DNA from: JAFKKS01 sp050187875
Lineage (GTDB): Bacteria; Pseudomonadota; Alphaproteobacteria; Rhizobiales; Xanthobacteraceae
Direction: 5' to 3'
Length of the DNA stretch: 64,000 nt
NCBI GenBank assembly: GCA_050187875.1
Contig: JBFWXB010000009.1
Coordinates: 53,180-117,179, forward strand
The translations under genes were made by a program, and so were the position numbers. This document shows positions 52,195 to 60,028 of this stretch, piece after piece; the stretch's first letter is position 1; every line of letters starts with the position of its first letter. The notes beneath the pieces were generated by a model. The model saw only the letters and a list, made by a program, of their open reading frames with translations. It did no database searches and was not told where the DNA came from.

Positions 52195-53565
52195 TTACAA
52201 ACTCCGCATGCGCGGCGCGCCGCGCGCGCCGAAGGTGAGCGCGGTGACCGCCCAGACGAGCGCGTCGAGCCGGTCGGGCGAGCGGCCGGACGAGAGGCCG
52301 TCCAACCCGAAGTCGCACATCTCGTCCTCCAGCGCCGGGAAGACGCCGGCGTGCTTCACCCGGCCCTGCTCGTAGAGCGAGGCGACGGGTTCGGCGCGCA
52401 GCCACTTGCCGCGTTGCGCGCGCACGCTCGTCACCGGAACGCTGCTGTCGATCTCGGCGATGACGGTGCGCACCATCTCGCCGCCCTGATTGACCTCGAC
52501 GACAAGCGCATCGGCCGCAAGGCGCCGCCACAGCGCGATCGCCTTCGCCGCCCAGGCGGAAGGCGAGAGGCCGTTCGCGCTCTCGTCGGCAATGACGTAG
52601 ATGGCGCCATCCTCCGCGCGCCCCGCCGCAACAAGGCCGCAAGCGTCGGCGCGCTTGCTGCTCGACGCCGGCGGATCGACCGCGACGACGATGCGCGACA
52701 GTGCCGGCGCCATCTCCACCCGCGCCGCCTCGATCATCCCGCGTGACCACAGCGCGTCGTTGCGCTCCTCGATCACCTCGCCGTCGAGCTCCTGGCGCCC
52801 GAGCCGCGTGCCGGCATAGCGATTGACGATCGCCGAGAGAAACACGGCGGAGAGGTTGCGCGCATTCGCCGCCGTCCCGGCGCGCGTCACCACGGTCGAC
52901 GGATCGGCGATGAGGCGCTTGATCAAAGCCGTCGGCCGCGGCGTGGTCGTGATGACTTGCCGCGGCCGTTCGCCAAGGCGCAGCCCGAACTGCAGCATGT
53001 CGAAGGTCGCATCGGCATGGCGCCACTTGGCGAGCTCGTCCGCCCACGCCGCCTCGAATTGCGGGCCGCGCAGGCTTTCCGGATCGTCGGCGGAGAAGGC
53101 GTAGCCGATCGCGCCGTTCGGCCATTCCAGCCGCCGGCGCGACGAGACCCAGACCGGACGTTCGTCGCGCGAATGCACACGCAGGAGCCCGGAGACGCCC
53201 TCGATCATCACCTCGCGCACGTCGTGCAAGGTCTCGCCGACGAGCGCGATGCGTCCATGCGGCCGCGTGGCATAAGGCTTGACGCCGCGCACGAGCGAGC
53301 GCACGAACTCCGCGCCGGCGCGCGTCTTGCCGGCGCCGCGCCCGCCAAGCGCGAGCCAGGTGGTCCAGTCCTCACCGTTTTCGGTGAGCAGCGGCGGCAA
53401 TTGATGCGGCTGGATCGCCTGGCACCAGTCGCCGCGCCAAGCGAGAATATCGCTACTCTTCTGCGCCGCGATCAGCTGTGCGATTTCTCGCCGCGATAAT
53501 TTCGTCAATTTGTCGTGCAAGGTCGCGACGGAATTCATCCATGTCGCGGGGTCCGGCATCGTCAT
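52195..53565 (-). CDS. GTA gp2, large terminase (DNA-packaging ATPase/nuclease)
   Basis: A 456-residue large terminase. Walker A is ALGGRGAGKTRAGAEFVR near residue 73 and the Walker B-like acidic pair lies in FEAAWADELAKW. The RNase H-like nuclease shows VVAVDPPASSSKRADA and a late acidic DRLDALVWAVTAL. It pumps host DNA into GTA heads. It overlaps the small terminase gene by 113 bp. The N-terminal part up to Walker A is conserved, so the overlap is real. Confidence 0.94.
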   Translation of the reverse strand: MTMPDPATWMNSVATLHDKLTKLSRREIAQLIAAQKSSDILAWRGDWCQAIQPHQLPPLLTENGEDWTTWLALGGRGAGKTRAGAEFVRSLVRGVKPYATRPHGRIALVGETLHDVREVMIEGVSGLLRVHSRDERPVWVSSRRRLEWPNGAIGYAFSADDPESLRGPQFEAAWADELAKWRHADATFDMLQFGLRLGERPRQVITTTPRPTALIKRLIADPSTVVTRAGTAANARNLSAVFLSAIVNRYAGTRLGRQELDGEVIEERNDALWSRGMIEAARVEMAPALSRIVVAVDPPASSSKRADACGLVAAGRAEDGAIYVIADESANGLSPSAWAAKAIALWRRLAADALVVEVNQGGEMVRTVIAEIDSSVPVTSVRAQRGKWLRAEPVASLYEQGRVKHAGVFPALEDEMCDFGLDGLSSGRSPDRLDALVWAVTALTFGARGAPRMRSL

Positions 53566-54166
53566 CGTCGTCGGGCTCCACGGCAGGGGGATCGTCGAAC
53601 GCGACGATGTCTCGCAAGGTGCGCGCCAGGCTCGCGAGCGTGCGCGCGGTGCGTTCGACTTCGCTCTCGTTGGCGGGACGCAGGCACGCTAAAACGCGCT
53701 CCACCGCATCGAGTTCGCGCTCGACCGTGCGCTGAACGCGCTCGGCGAGAGAGAGACGCGCGGCAGCCGTCATGCGATCGACGCAGCGCCGATCAACGCC
53801 ACCCGCAGCCGCATCTGGCGCTACTTCCTCTGGCGCGTCTGCCGACGAAGCCGGCTCCGCCGGAGGCGATGGCAAAGTGGGTGGATCAGTTGGTGGCGCA
53901 GCGGCTGCCGGAGGCGGCTCGGCGGCCGCAGCTGCCTCGCGCAACGCCTGCTGCACCCAAGGCGGCAGGACGCCGCGCCGCTTCTGCCCTCCCCCACCGG
54001 CATTCGGAACGCGCAGCTTCCAACCGAGCGCATGCACCCAGGTGTAAAAGGTCTGCGTGCACATGCCGGCGCGTGCAGCGAGATCAGGGACCGGGATCAA
54101 CGTCTTTTCATAGTCGTGCTTGAGCACCGGCAGGAGCGCCGGCGGAATATGTTTGCGCTGGGTCAT
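53453..54166 (-). CDS. GTA gp1-like small terminase
   Basis: A 237-residue protein. The N-terminus (about 1-55) is a helix-turn-helix-like DNA-binding region (PDLAARAGMCTQTFYTWVHAL). A Pro/Ala-rich linker (70-120) follows, and the C-terminal half is helical and charged (ARLSLAERVQRTVERELDAVERVLACL, broken for length). It is the first structural gene of the cluster and should bind DNA to start packaging. Its stop lies inside the large terminase gene. Confidence 0.82.
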   Translation of the reverse strand: MTQRKHIPPALLPVLKHDYEKTLIPVPDLAARAGMCTQTFYTWVHALGWKLRVPNAGGGGQKRRGVLPPWVQQALREAAAAAEPPPAAAAPPTDPPTLPSPPAEPASSADAPEEVAPDAAAGGVDRRCVDRMTAAARLSLAERVQRTVERELDAVERVLACLRPANESEVERTARTLASLARTLRDIVAFDDPPAVEPDDDDDAGPRDMDEFRRDLARQIDEIIAARNRTADRGAEE

Positions 54167-54328
54167 GGCAACTCGCGGACGGTGTCATGCGCTCTTGCCA
54201 TCGCGGCGCGTACGCGCACACCACCTAATGGCCTGCGCCCAATACAAAACGGCGGCGCTTTCGCCGCCGCCGTCAGACGCAATTGTCGAGCATGCCGAAA
54301 CCCTATCGGACCAGCGTTACGCTGTCAA
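54163..54328 (-). promoter_or_regulatory. GTA promoter and leader with terminator-like hairpin
   Basis: On the minus strand, TTGACA (54328-54323), a 17-base spacer and TAGGGT (54305-54300) give a good sigma-70 promoter with a start near 54293. The leader runs about 127 bases to the small terminase ATG at 54166. It contains a GC hairpin GGCGGCG-aaag-CGCCGCC (54268-54251) followed on the RNA by GTTTTGT, like an intrinsic terminator. A tiny frame MLDNCV (54293-54273) ends just before the hairpin. A second one, MARAHDTVRELP (54201-54163), overlaps the terminase start as ATGA. This suggests attenuation or coupling. Confidence 0.5.
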
Positions 54329-54347
54329 GGATTATTTTCCTGAGAAG

Positions 54348-54485
54348 GTAGCCCGGATGGAGCGAAGCGAAATCCGGGTCGACATCTCCACTCGCTGTCG
54401 CATGTGAAGTGCTCGTGCAGTTACGTTCATATCGGACGGTCAGCGAACCTGATCCCGGATTTCGCTTCGCTCCATCCGGGCTACA
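54348..54485. repeat. REP pair, GTAGCCCGGAT class
   Basis: GTAGCCCGGATGGAGCGAAG (54348 onward) and CTTCGCTCCATCCGGGCTAC (ending 54485) are inverted copies about 75 bases apart. They fill much of the gene-free stretch 54202-54550 upstream of the GTA promoter. Nothing else is seen in the remainder. Confidence 0.75.
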
Positions 54486-54550
54486 CGCTGCTACACTCTA
54501 ACGCCTTATGGTAGCCTCCCCCCGCTGACATCACCGTCGCGGGGGCGACC

Positions 54551-54844
54551 ATGTTACGCATATCCAAATCCACATTCGTCTCTTCGGCATTGGCGTTGGC
54601 GCTCACGGCGGCTTCGCTGGTCGCGGCAACGCCAGCACGCGCCGACACCTGCAGCGGCCGCGCGAGCCTGTGCAACGCCGCCTGCACGCCACAGAACGTA
54701 GCGTCGGGCGCGCAGCACGGCGGCACCGTCGCCGGATGCCGCGCGAGTTGCCAGTCGCGGCTGCGCTCCTGCCTCAAGAGCGGCGTATGGGTGCATATGG
54801 GCTCGCAGACGCGCGGCATGCGCCAGACCGTCGATCGGCGCTAG
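54551..54844 (+). CDS. Small secreted cysteine-rich protein
   Basis: A 97-residue protein with a clear signal peptide (1-31, ending TPARA) and a mature part with six Cys residues (TCSGRASLCNAACTPQN, CRASCQSRLRSC). No family is recognised. The pattern CxxxC-type spacing suggests disulphides in the periplasm. It precedes the RAYT gene's flanking REP. Confidence 0.65.
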   Translation: MLRISKSTFVSSALALALTAASLVAATPARADTCSGRASLCNAACTPQNVASGAQHGGTVAGCRASCQSRLRSCLKSGVWVHMGSQTRGMRQTVDRR

Positions 54845-54864
54845 TTTGTAGGGCGGATTAGTCT

Positions 54865-54896
54865 GTAGCCCGGATGAAGCGAAGCGAAATCCGGGA
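54865..54896. repeat. REP flanking the RAYT gene, 3' side
   Basis: GTAGCCCGGATGAAGCGAAG and then CGAAATCCGGGAT. It abuts the stop codon of the transposase gene at 54897. The inverted copy is at 55446-55478. Confidence 0.75.
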
Positions 54897-55433
54897 TCAG
54901 GTCCTCCGTTCGCCGACACCGGTCATGGGCTCTTTAACATCACATGCCCAATCGATCGGCATCATGCCGCGCCTGACATACAGATGGAACGAGGAATGCG
55001 GCCAGTCGCACACGCGGCTTACCAATCCATGTTTGACTGGGTTGAAATGCACGTAGTCGACGTGCCGTTCGAAATCCGCCTCGTTTCGAATCGTATGCTC
55101 CCAAAAACGACGCTGCCACAGCGCATATTCGCCGTTCCGATGCTTCTTCACCGGTACACCGGCGGCAATAAGCCGATGCGTGAAATACGCTTTGATGCGT
55201 TTCCAGCGCCCCGAAAAATCGGAGTCTTCTGATGGCAATGTCCAGATGGCATGCAGGTGGTCCGGAAGGATCGCAATGGCGTCGATCGTAAAACGGCGCT
55301 CCTGCCGCGCAACGCGAAATGCAGTCCGCAGATCGCCCACGTGGTCCACGAGCAGTGACGACGTGCGATCGGCAAGCACCACCGTGAAGAAATAGGTGCC
55401 GCCTGAAACGAGGTTGCGCCGGTATTGGACCAT
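54897..55433 (-). CDS. REP-associated tyrosine transposase (RAYT)
   Basis: A 178-residue Y1-type single-strand nuclease of the RAYT/TnpA_REP family, related to IS200 transposases. The metal-binding HUH motif is in LPDHLHAIWTLP (near residue 60) and the catalytic Tyr is in HVDYVHFNPVKHGLV (near 126). The arginine-rich WKRIKAYFTHRL and WQRRFWEHTI stretches are typical. It has no TnpB partner. It is flanked on both sides by inverted REP copies of the GTAGCCCGGAT class, which also occur at 42164, 48664 and 54348, so it is the likely source of that family. Confidence 0.93.
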   Translation of the reverse strand: MVQYRRNLVSGGTYFFTVVLADRTSSLLVDHVGDLRTAFRVARQERRFTIDAIAILPDHLHAIWTLPSEDSDFSGRWKRIKAYFTHRLIAAGVPVKKHRNGEYALWQRRFWEHTIRNEADFERHVDYVHFNPVKHGLVSRVCDWPHSSFHLYVRRGMMPIDWACDVKEPMTGVGERRT

Positions 55434-55445
55434 CCGTGACGCTTA

Positions 55446-55478
55446 TCCCGGATTTCGCTGCGCTCCATCCGGGCTACA
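55446..55478. repeat. REP flanking the RAYT gene, 5' side
   Basis: ATCCCGGATTTCGCTGCGCT followed by CCATCCGGGCTAC, the inverse of the copy at 54865. It lies 12 bases upstream of the transposase start codon. Confidence 0.75.
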
Positions 55479-55538
55479 CGCCAATCCGCATTACGGGTTA
55501 GGCTGTGCCGTCATATGCATGTGAGGGAGGCCAATCTA

Positions 55539-55811
55539 ATGCTCTTCATGGTGATCGAGACATTCCGCAACCACGACGGCAAAGCGATCTATCGCCGCTT
55601 GCGCGATCGCGGACGGATGATGCCCGACGGCCTCAAATACGTCAGCAGCTTCATCACCGCCGATCTCGGCCGCTGCTTCCAGCTCATGGAGACCGACGAC
55701 ATAACGCTGCTGCAGCGCTGGATCGCCGAATGGCACGACCTGATGGAGTTCGAGATCGTGCCGGTCGTCGCCGGAAAGGATACGGCGGAGGCGCTGGCAT
55801 CGAAGCTTTGA
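55539..55811 (+). CDS. DUF3303-type small protein
   Basis: A 90-residue protein resembling DUF3303 (dimeric alpha-beta barrel-like). It shows MLFMVIETFRNHDGKAIYRR at the start and LQRWIAEWHDLMEFEIVPVV near the end. The start at 55539 has a GAGGGAGG ribosome-binding site 9 bases upstream. Function is not established. It stands alone. Confidence 0.7.
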   Translation: MLFMVIETFRNHDGKAIYRRLRDRGRMMPDGLKYVSSFITADLGRCFQLMETDDITLLQRWIAEWHDLMEFEIVPVVAGKDTAEALASKL

Positions 55812-55976
55812 TCTGTCGCGCCGTCGCAACGCGCCGCGGCGCAGACAATTCCGGACAAGTTTGCAACGGAATGGAAGCTCTATTTCCGAAAGTGCATTGC
55901 CAAATGTTCACGCGGAGTTGAATAAAGCCGCACGCGAGAAACGGAACGTGGTACCGCAACAGCGGATTTCGCTCCT

Positions 55977-56138
55977 ATGCGTTGGAGTGCCGCCATAGTG
56001 ATTGTTGGTGCGCTCATCGTCGCTGACGCCGTGGTCTTTCACGGCGAATATCGCGAGCGCGGAACGAATTTGGCTTGGCGCGCCGCCGACGTCATCGGCT
56101 CGGAAATCGGTTACCTTGTGCGGCGGATTGCGCAGTGA
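55977..56138 (+). CDS. Small single-pass membrane protein
   Basis: A 53-residue protein with one N-terminal membrane helix (residues about 4-21, SAAIVIVGALIVADAVV) and a short charged tail ending VRRIAQ. No family is recognised. Its base composition fits coding use here, and it fills the gap before the convergent hydrolase gene. Confidence is modest because it is short. Confidence 0.45.
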   Translation: MRWSAAIVIVGALIVADAVVFHGEYRERGTNLAWRAADVIGSEIGYLVRRIAQ

Positions 56139-56150
56139 ATTTTTGCGCCT

Positions 56151-57259
56151 TTATTTCAACCGCCTCCCCCGCTCCGTCACGCCATCGAGAAAATCCGTCA
56201 CCTCGCGATTGAGGAAGTCGACATCGGCGGGAAAGCCGCCGCCGGCCGACGCATGGCCGGTGATGGTGCCGGGATTGATCGTGACGACGCGCACGTCGCG
56301 GATATAGCGCGCCGCCTCGCGCGGCTCATACTCGGGATTGAGCAGGTCCTTGGTGCCGGTCATGATCAGCGTCTTCGCCTTGATCGCGCGCAGCGCCTTG
56401 ACGAGATCGCCGTTCATGCCGGGCGTCGTGCCGAGGTCGTGCGCGTCGTAAGCCCAGGTCTGATAGATCCAATCGTTGGCGTCGAAAGCTTTGACCAGCG
56501 CCTTCTCCTGCGTCTCGAGCCAAGGCAGCACGTCCGGGCCGTTCGCGAACTGGTCGCGATAGATTTCCGGGCTGCGCGCGGCGAGGAAGCTGAGAATATC
56601 GCGATAGAGGTTAAGTCCCGCCGCAGGCGGCGCGTCGTAATCGCCATCTTTCCAGGCCGGATCGAGCATGATCGCCTTGCGCGAGGCTTCGAGCACGGTC
56701 ACGGTCCAGGCCGGCGTCTTGGCGAGCGGCACGATCGCGACGAGACTGTCCATGAACGTCGGGTGGCTCACGCCCCATTGCAGCGTCTGCATGCCGCCCA
56801 TCGAGGGGCCGATCACGGCGACGACATGGGTGATGCCGAGATGCTCGGTGAGGAGCTTGTATTGCGATGTCACCATGTCGCGAATGAGGAACTTCGGGAA
56901 TTTCATATGCGGCTGCGCCGTCGAATTCGACGGCGAGGTCGTGAGTCCGTTGCCGATCGCGTCGGTGCAGATGATGAAATATTTGTCGGTGTCGAGCGCC
57001 TTGCCCGGCCCGATCATGAAATCGAGCCGGTGATGATTTCCGCTGATGGCGGTGACCATCAGGATCGCGTTCGATTTCTTCTCGTTGAGCGAGCCATGCG
57101 TGACATAGGAGATGGAAAAATCTTTGATCACTTCGCCGCTTTCGAGCGCGAGATCGCCGAGCGCGTGGCGCTGATGCGGCGGCTGGGCTGATGCGCCGAC
57201 GCGGTCGAGAGCGCAGCGAGAAGGAAACTCGCCGCCAATGCCACAGCTCTTCTAAGCAT
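56151..57259 (-). CDS. Homoserine acetyltransferase-like alpha/beta hydrolase with frameshifted signal peptide
   Basis: An alpha/beta hydrolase of the homoserine O-acetyltransferase-like family. The nucleophile Ser is in IGPSMGGMQTLQW, Asp in GTKDLLNPEYE and His in ITGHASAGGG. The full domain from about 57131 down is in one frame (GTG start possible, 326 residues). An excellent signal peptide begins at ATG 57259 (MLRRAVALAASFLLAAL) but is in a different frame. The conserved mature N-terminus (LGDLALESGEVIKDF) reads upstream of 57131 without any start. A single-base shift around 57170-57205 would join them. So the gene is either mutated or misread. As it stands the protein would be cytosolic or not made. 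Confidence 0.72.
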
Positions 57260-57308
57260 TTGCCCCCTCGCGCATAACGCGGGCTGCTCTGGGCGAACCT
57301 CACCCGCT

Positions 57309-57371
57309 CGTCCCCGCGAAAGCGGCGACCCGGAGCAGCATAGCCTGGATTCCCGCTTTCGCGGGAATGAG
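57309..57371. repeat. Short palindromic repeat, CGGGGACGAC-related
   Basis: CGTCCCCGCGAAAGCGGCGA at the left and TTCCCGCTTTCGCGGGAATG at the right. It is a shorter relative of the element at 14889, found between the hydrolase and the LigJ-like gene. Confidence 0.5.
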
Positions 57372-57474
57372 CGCTGCGAAGTGTGAGCCCGGGGATCATC
57401 GGTGTTCGATTGATGGGTTGGGCTGCGGCGCGCTATGATCCACCTCCCCGCCGTCATCAAAATCGAACAAGCCC

Positions 57475-58497
57475 ATGATCATCGACTGCCACGGCCATTA
57501 CACGACCGCGCCGAAAGCGCTGCTCGACTTTCGCGACCGCCAGCTTGCGGCGTTCAAGGCGAAGGAAACGCTGCCCGATCCGGCGAACGTGACGGTCGAC
57601 GACACGACGCTGCGCGACAGCGTTCAGCAGCAGCTCAAACAACAGCGCGAGCGCGGCACCGACGTCACCATCTTCTCGCCGCGCGCCTCGGGCATGGGCC
57701 ATCATCTCGGCGACGCGCGCGTGAGCGAGGATTGGTCGCGGCTCTGCAACGATCTCATCGCGCGCGTGTGCGGCCTCTATCCGGAGAACTTCATCGGCGT
57801 CTGCCAGCTGCCGCAAACACCGGGCGTTCCCCCCGACAACTGCATCGCCGAGCTCACGCGCTGCGTGGAGGAGCTCGGCTTTGTCGGCTGCAACCTCAAT
57901 CCCGACCCGTCCGGCGGCTATTGGCCCGATCCGCCACTCACCGACCGCTGGTGGTATCCGTTCTATGAGGCGCTGGTGGAGCTCGACGTGCCGGCGATGA
58001 TCCATGTGAGCGCCTCCTGCAACCCCAATTTCCACACGACGGGAGCGCATTATATCTCGGCCGATACCACGGCGTTCATGCAGCTGTTGACGTCGGACCT
58101 GTTCAAGGATTTCCCGACGCTACGATTCATCATCCCGCATGGCGGTGGCGCCGCGCCCTATCACTGGGGGCGCTATCGCGGCATCGCGCAGGATTTGATG
58201 CGCCCGCCGCTCGGCGAGCTGCTTCTGAAGAACGTGTTTTTCGATACCTGCGTCTATCACTTCCCGGGGATCGATCTGCTCATGAAAGTCATCCCCGTCG
58301 ACAATATCCTCTTCGCCTCGGAAATGATCGGCGCCGTGCGCGGCATCGACCCTGAGACCGGTCACCATTTCGACGACACCAAACGTTACGTCGATGCCGT
58401 GAAAAGTTTAAGCGACGAGGATCGCTACAAGATATTCGAAGGCAATGCGCGCCGCGTCTATCGGCTCGATCGCGTGCCGGCGTTGGCGAAAGTGTAG
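57475..58497 (+). CDS. LigJ-like 4-oxalomesaconate hydratase (amidohydrolase family)
   Basis: A 340-residue amidohydrolase-2 family protein close in form to LigJ. It begins MIIDCHGHYTTAPKALLDF with the metal-binding HxH at 6 and 8. Further conserved parts are FIIPHGGGAAPYHWGRYRG and LFASEMIGAVRGIDPETGHH, the Glu there matching the catalytic Glu of LigJ. The expected reaction is hydration of 4-oxalomesaconate in the protocatechuate or gallate meta-cleavage route. No ring-cleavage enzyme is adjacent, so another substrate is possible. Confidence 0.78.
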   Translation: MIIDCHGHYTTAPKALLDFRDRQLAAFKAKETLPDPANVTVDDTTLRDSVQQQLKQQRERGTDVTIFSPRASGMGHHLGDARVSEDWSRLCNDLIARVCGLYPENFIGVCQLPQTPGVPPDNCIAELTRCVEELGFVGCNLNPDPSGGYWPDPPLTDRWWYPFYEALVELDVPAMIHVSASCNPNFHTTGAHYISADTTAFMQLLTSDLFKDFPTLRFIIPHGGGAAPYHWGRYRGIAQDLMRPPLGELLLKNVFFDTCVYHFPGIDLLMKVIPVDNILFASEMIGAVRGIDPETGHHFDDTKRYVDAVKSLSDEDRYKIFEGNARRVYRLDRVPALAKV

Positions 58498-58537
58498 CAG
58501 GCAGACGAGGCTTCTCCGCCCGCTCATTCCCGCGCTT

Positions 58538-58677
58538 CCCTCTCCCGCAAGCGGGAGAGGGTGCCCGAGCGAATGCGAGGGCGGGTGAGGGGTATTTGCT
58601 GGTGAGGGGAAGACCCCTCATCCGGCTTCGTGACCTGCGGTCACTCAGCCACCCTCTCCCGCAAGCGGGAGAGGGGA
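58538..58677. repeat. Intergenic palindromic repeat, GGGAGAGG class
   Basis: CCCTCTCCCGCAAGCGGGAG at the left and CTCTCCCGCAAGCGGGAGAG at the right, with GGGTGAGGG...CCCCTCATCC inside. It lies between the LigJ-like gene and the MFS gene. Confidence 0.75.
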
Positions 58678-58744
58678 AGAAAGGGGCTGCTCTCCGTAGC
58701 GACGGCCTGCCCGACGCGCTACAACACCCGCGCCGGACTTTCTG

Positions 58745-59983
58745 ATGCTGCAACCTCCTCCCGCCTTCACCTCCATCGAGACGCGCCAGTCCTGGACCGT
58801 CGCCTTCATCGCGCTCGGCGCGATGGCGTTTTCGTTCGGCGCGCCGTGGATCAATGCCGTCGCGCTGAAGGCCATCGCCGCCGAGGCGGACGGCGTGCGG
58901 GCGGCGCCGGCGCTTGCTGGCGCGCTCGCCTGGTTCGGTTCCGGCTTCGGCGGCATCGCGATGGGCTATATCGCCGAGCGCGTCGGCGTGCGCTGGACGG
59001 TGATGTTCGGCGCGCTGATGATCGCCTGCGGCCTCGCGCTGTCGAGTTTCGGCCCGGGCTGGCCGCTCTATGTCGGGCACGGGCTGTTCATCGGGCTCCT
59101 CGGCCTCGCCGGCATCAACGCACCGCTCTATGTCTATGTCAGTCGCTGGTTCGATCGTCGTCGCGGCTCGGCGCTGGCGCTCATTTCCAGTGGCTCCTAC
59201 ATCGCCGGCGCGGTGTGGCCGCCGATCTTCGAGCGCGTGATCGACGTTTACGGCTGGCGTCACACGATGCTCGGCTACGGGCTCGTCGAAGCGCTGGTGA
59301 TCCTGCCGTTCGCGGCGACCTTCCTTGTCCGTCCGCCGGAGTTCCGCGAGCCGATCGCAACCACGAGCGACGCGGCGCCGGCGGGTCCCACGCGCGTGCT
59401 GGGCTGGCCGCCGAATCTCGTTTTCGCGCTGCTGATGATAATGATCTTCAGCTGCTGCGTGCCGATGGCGATGCCGCAGCAGCACCTCGTCGCCTTCTGC
59501 AGCGACCTCGGCATCAACGCCTCGCGCGGCGCGCTGATGCTCTCGATGCTCCTCGGTACAGCTTTCCTCAGCCGACAGGTCTGGGGCTTGATCGCGGATC
59601 GCATCGGCGGCCTGCGCACCGTGCTGATCGGCTCGGCGGCGCAACTCGTGACGATGAGCGCGTTCCTGATGACGCAGGACGAGTTCGGGTTGTTTTCCGT
59701 CTCCGCCGCCTTCGGCCTCGGCTTCAGCGGATTGATCCCGGCGACCGTTCTCGCCGTGCGCGAGCTCTTTCCCGCGCGCGAAGCGTCATGGCGCATCCCG
59801 ATGCTGCTTCTCTGCAGCGCATCGGGCATGGCGACGGGGAGCTGGCTCGCCGGCTACATTTACGATCATTTCGGCTACTACGCGCCCGCCTTCGCCGCCG
59901 GCCTCGGCGTCAATCTCCTCCATCTGACAATCGTCACCACGCTCGTCTGGCGTCGGCATCTGCGCCCGCTCGCCGCGGCTTGA
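58745..59983 (+). CDS. MFS transporter
   Basis: A 412-residue major facilitator with about 12 membrane helices. A Gly-rich first helix (WTVAFIALGAMAFSFGAPW) and a mid-protein RRRGSALALISSGSYIAG motif, typical of the second half-loop, are seen. It probably takes up an organic acid used by the flanking enzymes. The start at 58745 (MLQPPPAF) is used. The neighbouring lyase starts 45 bp after it. Confidence 0.88.
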   Translation: MLQPPPAFTSIETRQSWTVAFIALGAMAFSFGAPWINAVALKAIAAEADGVRAAPALAGALAWFGSGFGGIAMGYIAERVGVRWTVMFGALMIACGLALSSFGPGWPLYVGHGLFIGLLGLAGINAPLYVYVSRWFDRRRGSALALISSGSYIAGAVWPPIFERVIDVYGWRHTMLGYGLVEALVILPFAATFLVRPPEFREPIATTSDAAPAGPTRVLGWPPNLVFALLMIMIFSCCVPMAMPQQHLVAFCSDLGINASRGALMLSMLLGTAFLSRQVWGLIADRIGGLRTVLIGSAAQLVTMSAFLMTQDEFGLFSVSAAFGLGFSGLIPATVLAVRELFPAREASWRIPMLLLCSASGMATGSWLAGYIYDHFGYYAPAFAAGLGVNLLHLTIVTTLVWRRHLRPLAAA

Positions 59984-60028
59984 AACGAGAGAACCATCCT
60001 TCGAAACGCCCAAAGAAGAGAAATCACC

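Noticed and set aside
31535..54166. Ordinary integrated prophage
   Set aside because: No integrase, phage repressor, replication gene or flanking direct repeats are seen, the gene order matches GTAs, and the tape measure is short.
54897..55433. IS200/IS605 insertion sequence
   Set aside because: There is no TnpB gene and the flanks are REP copies, so the gene is a RAYT.
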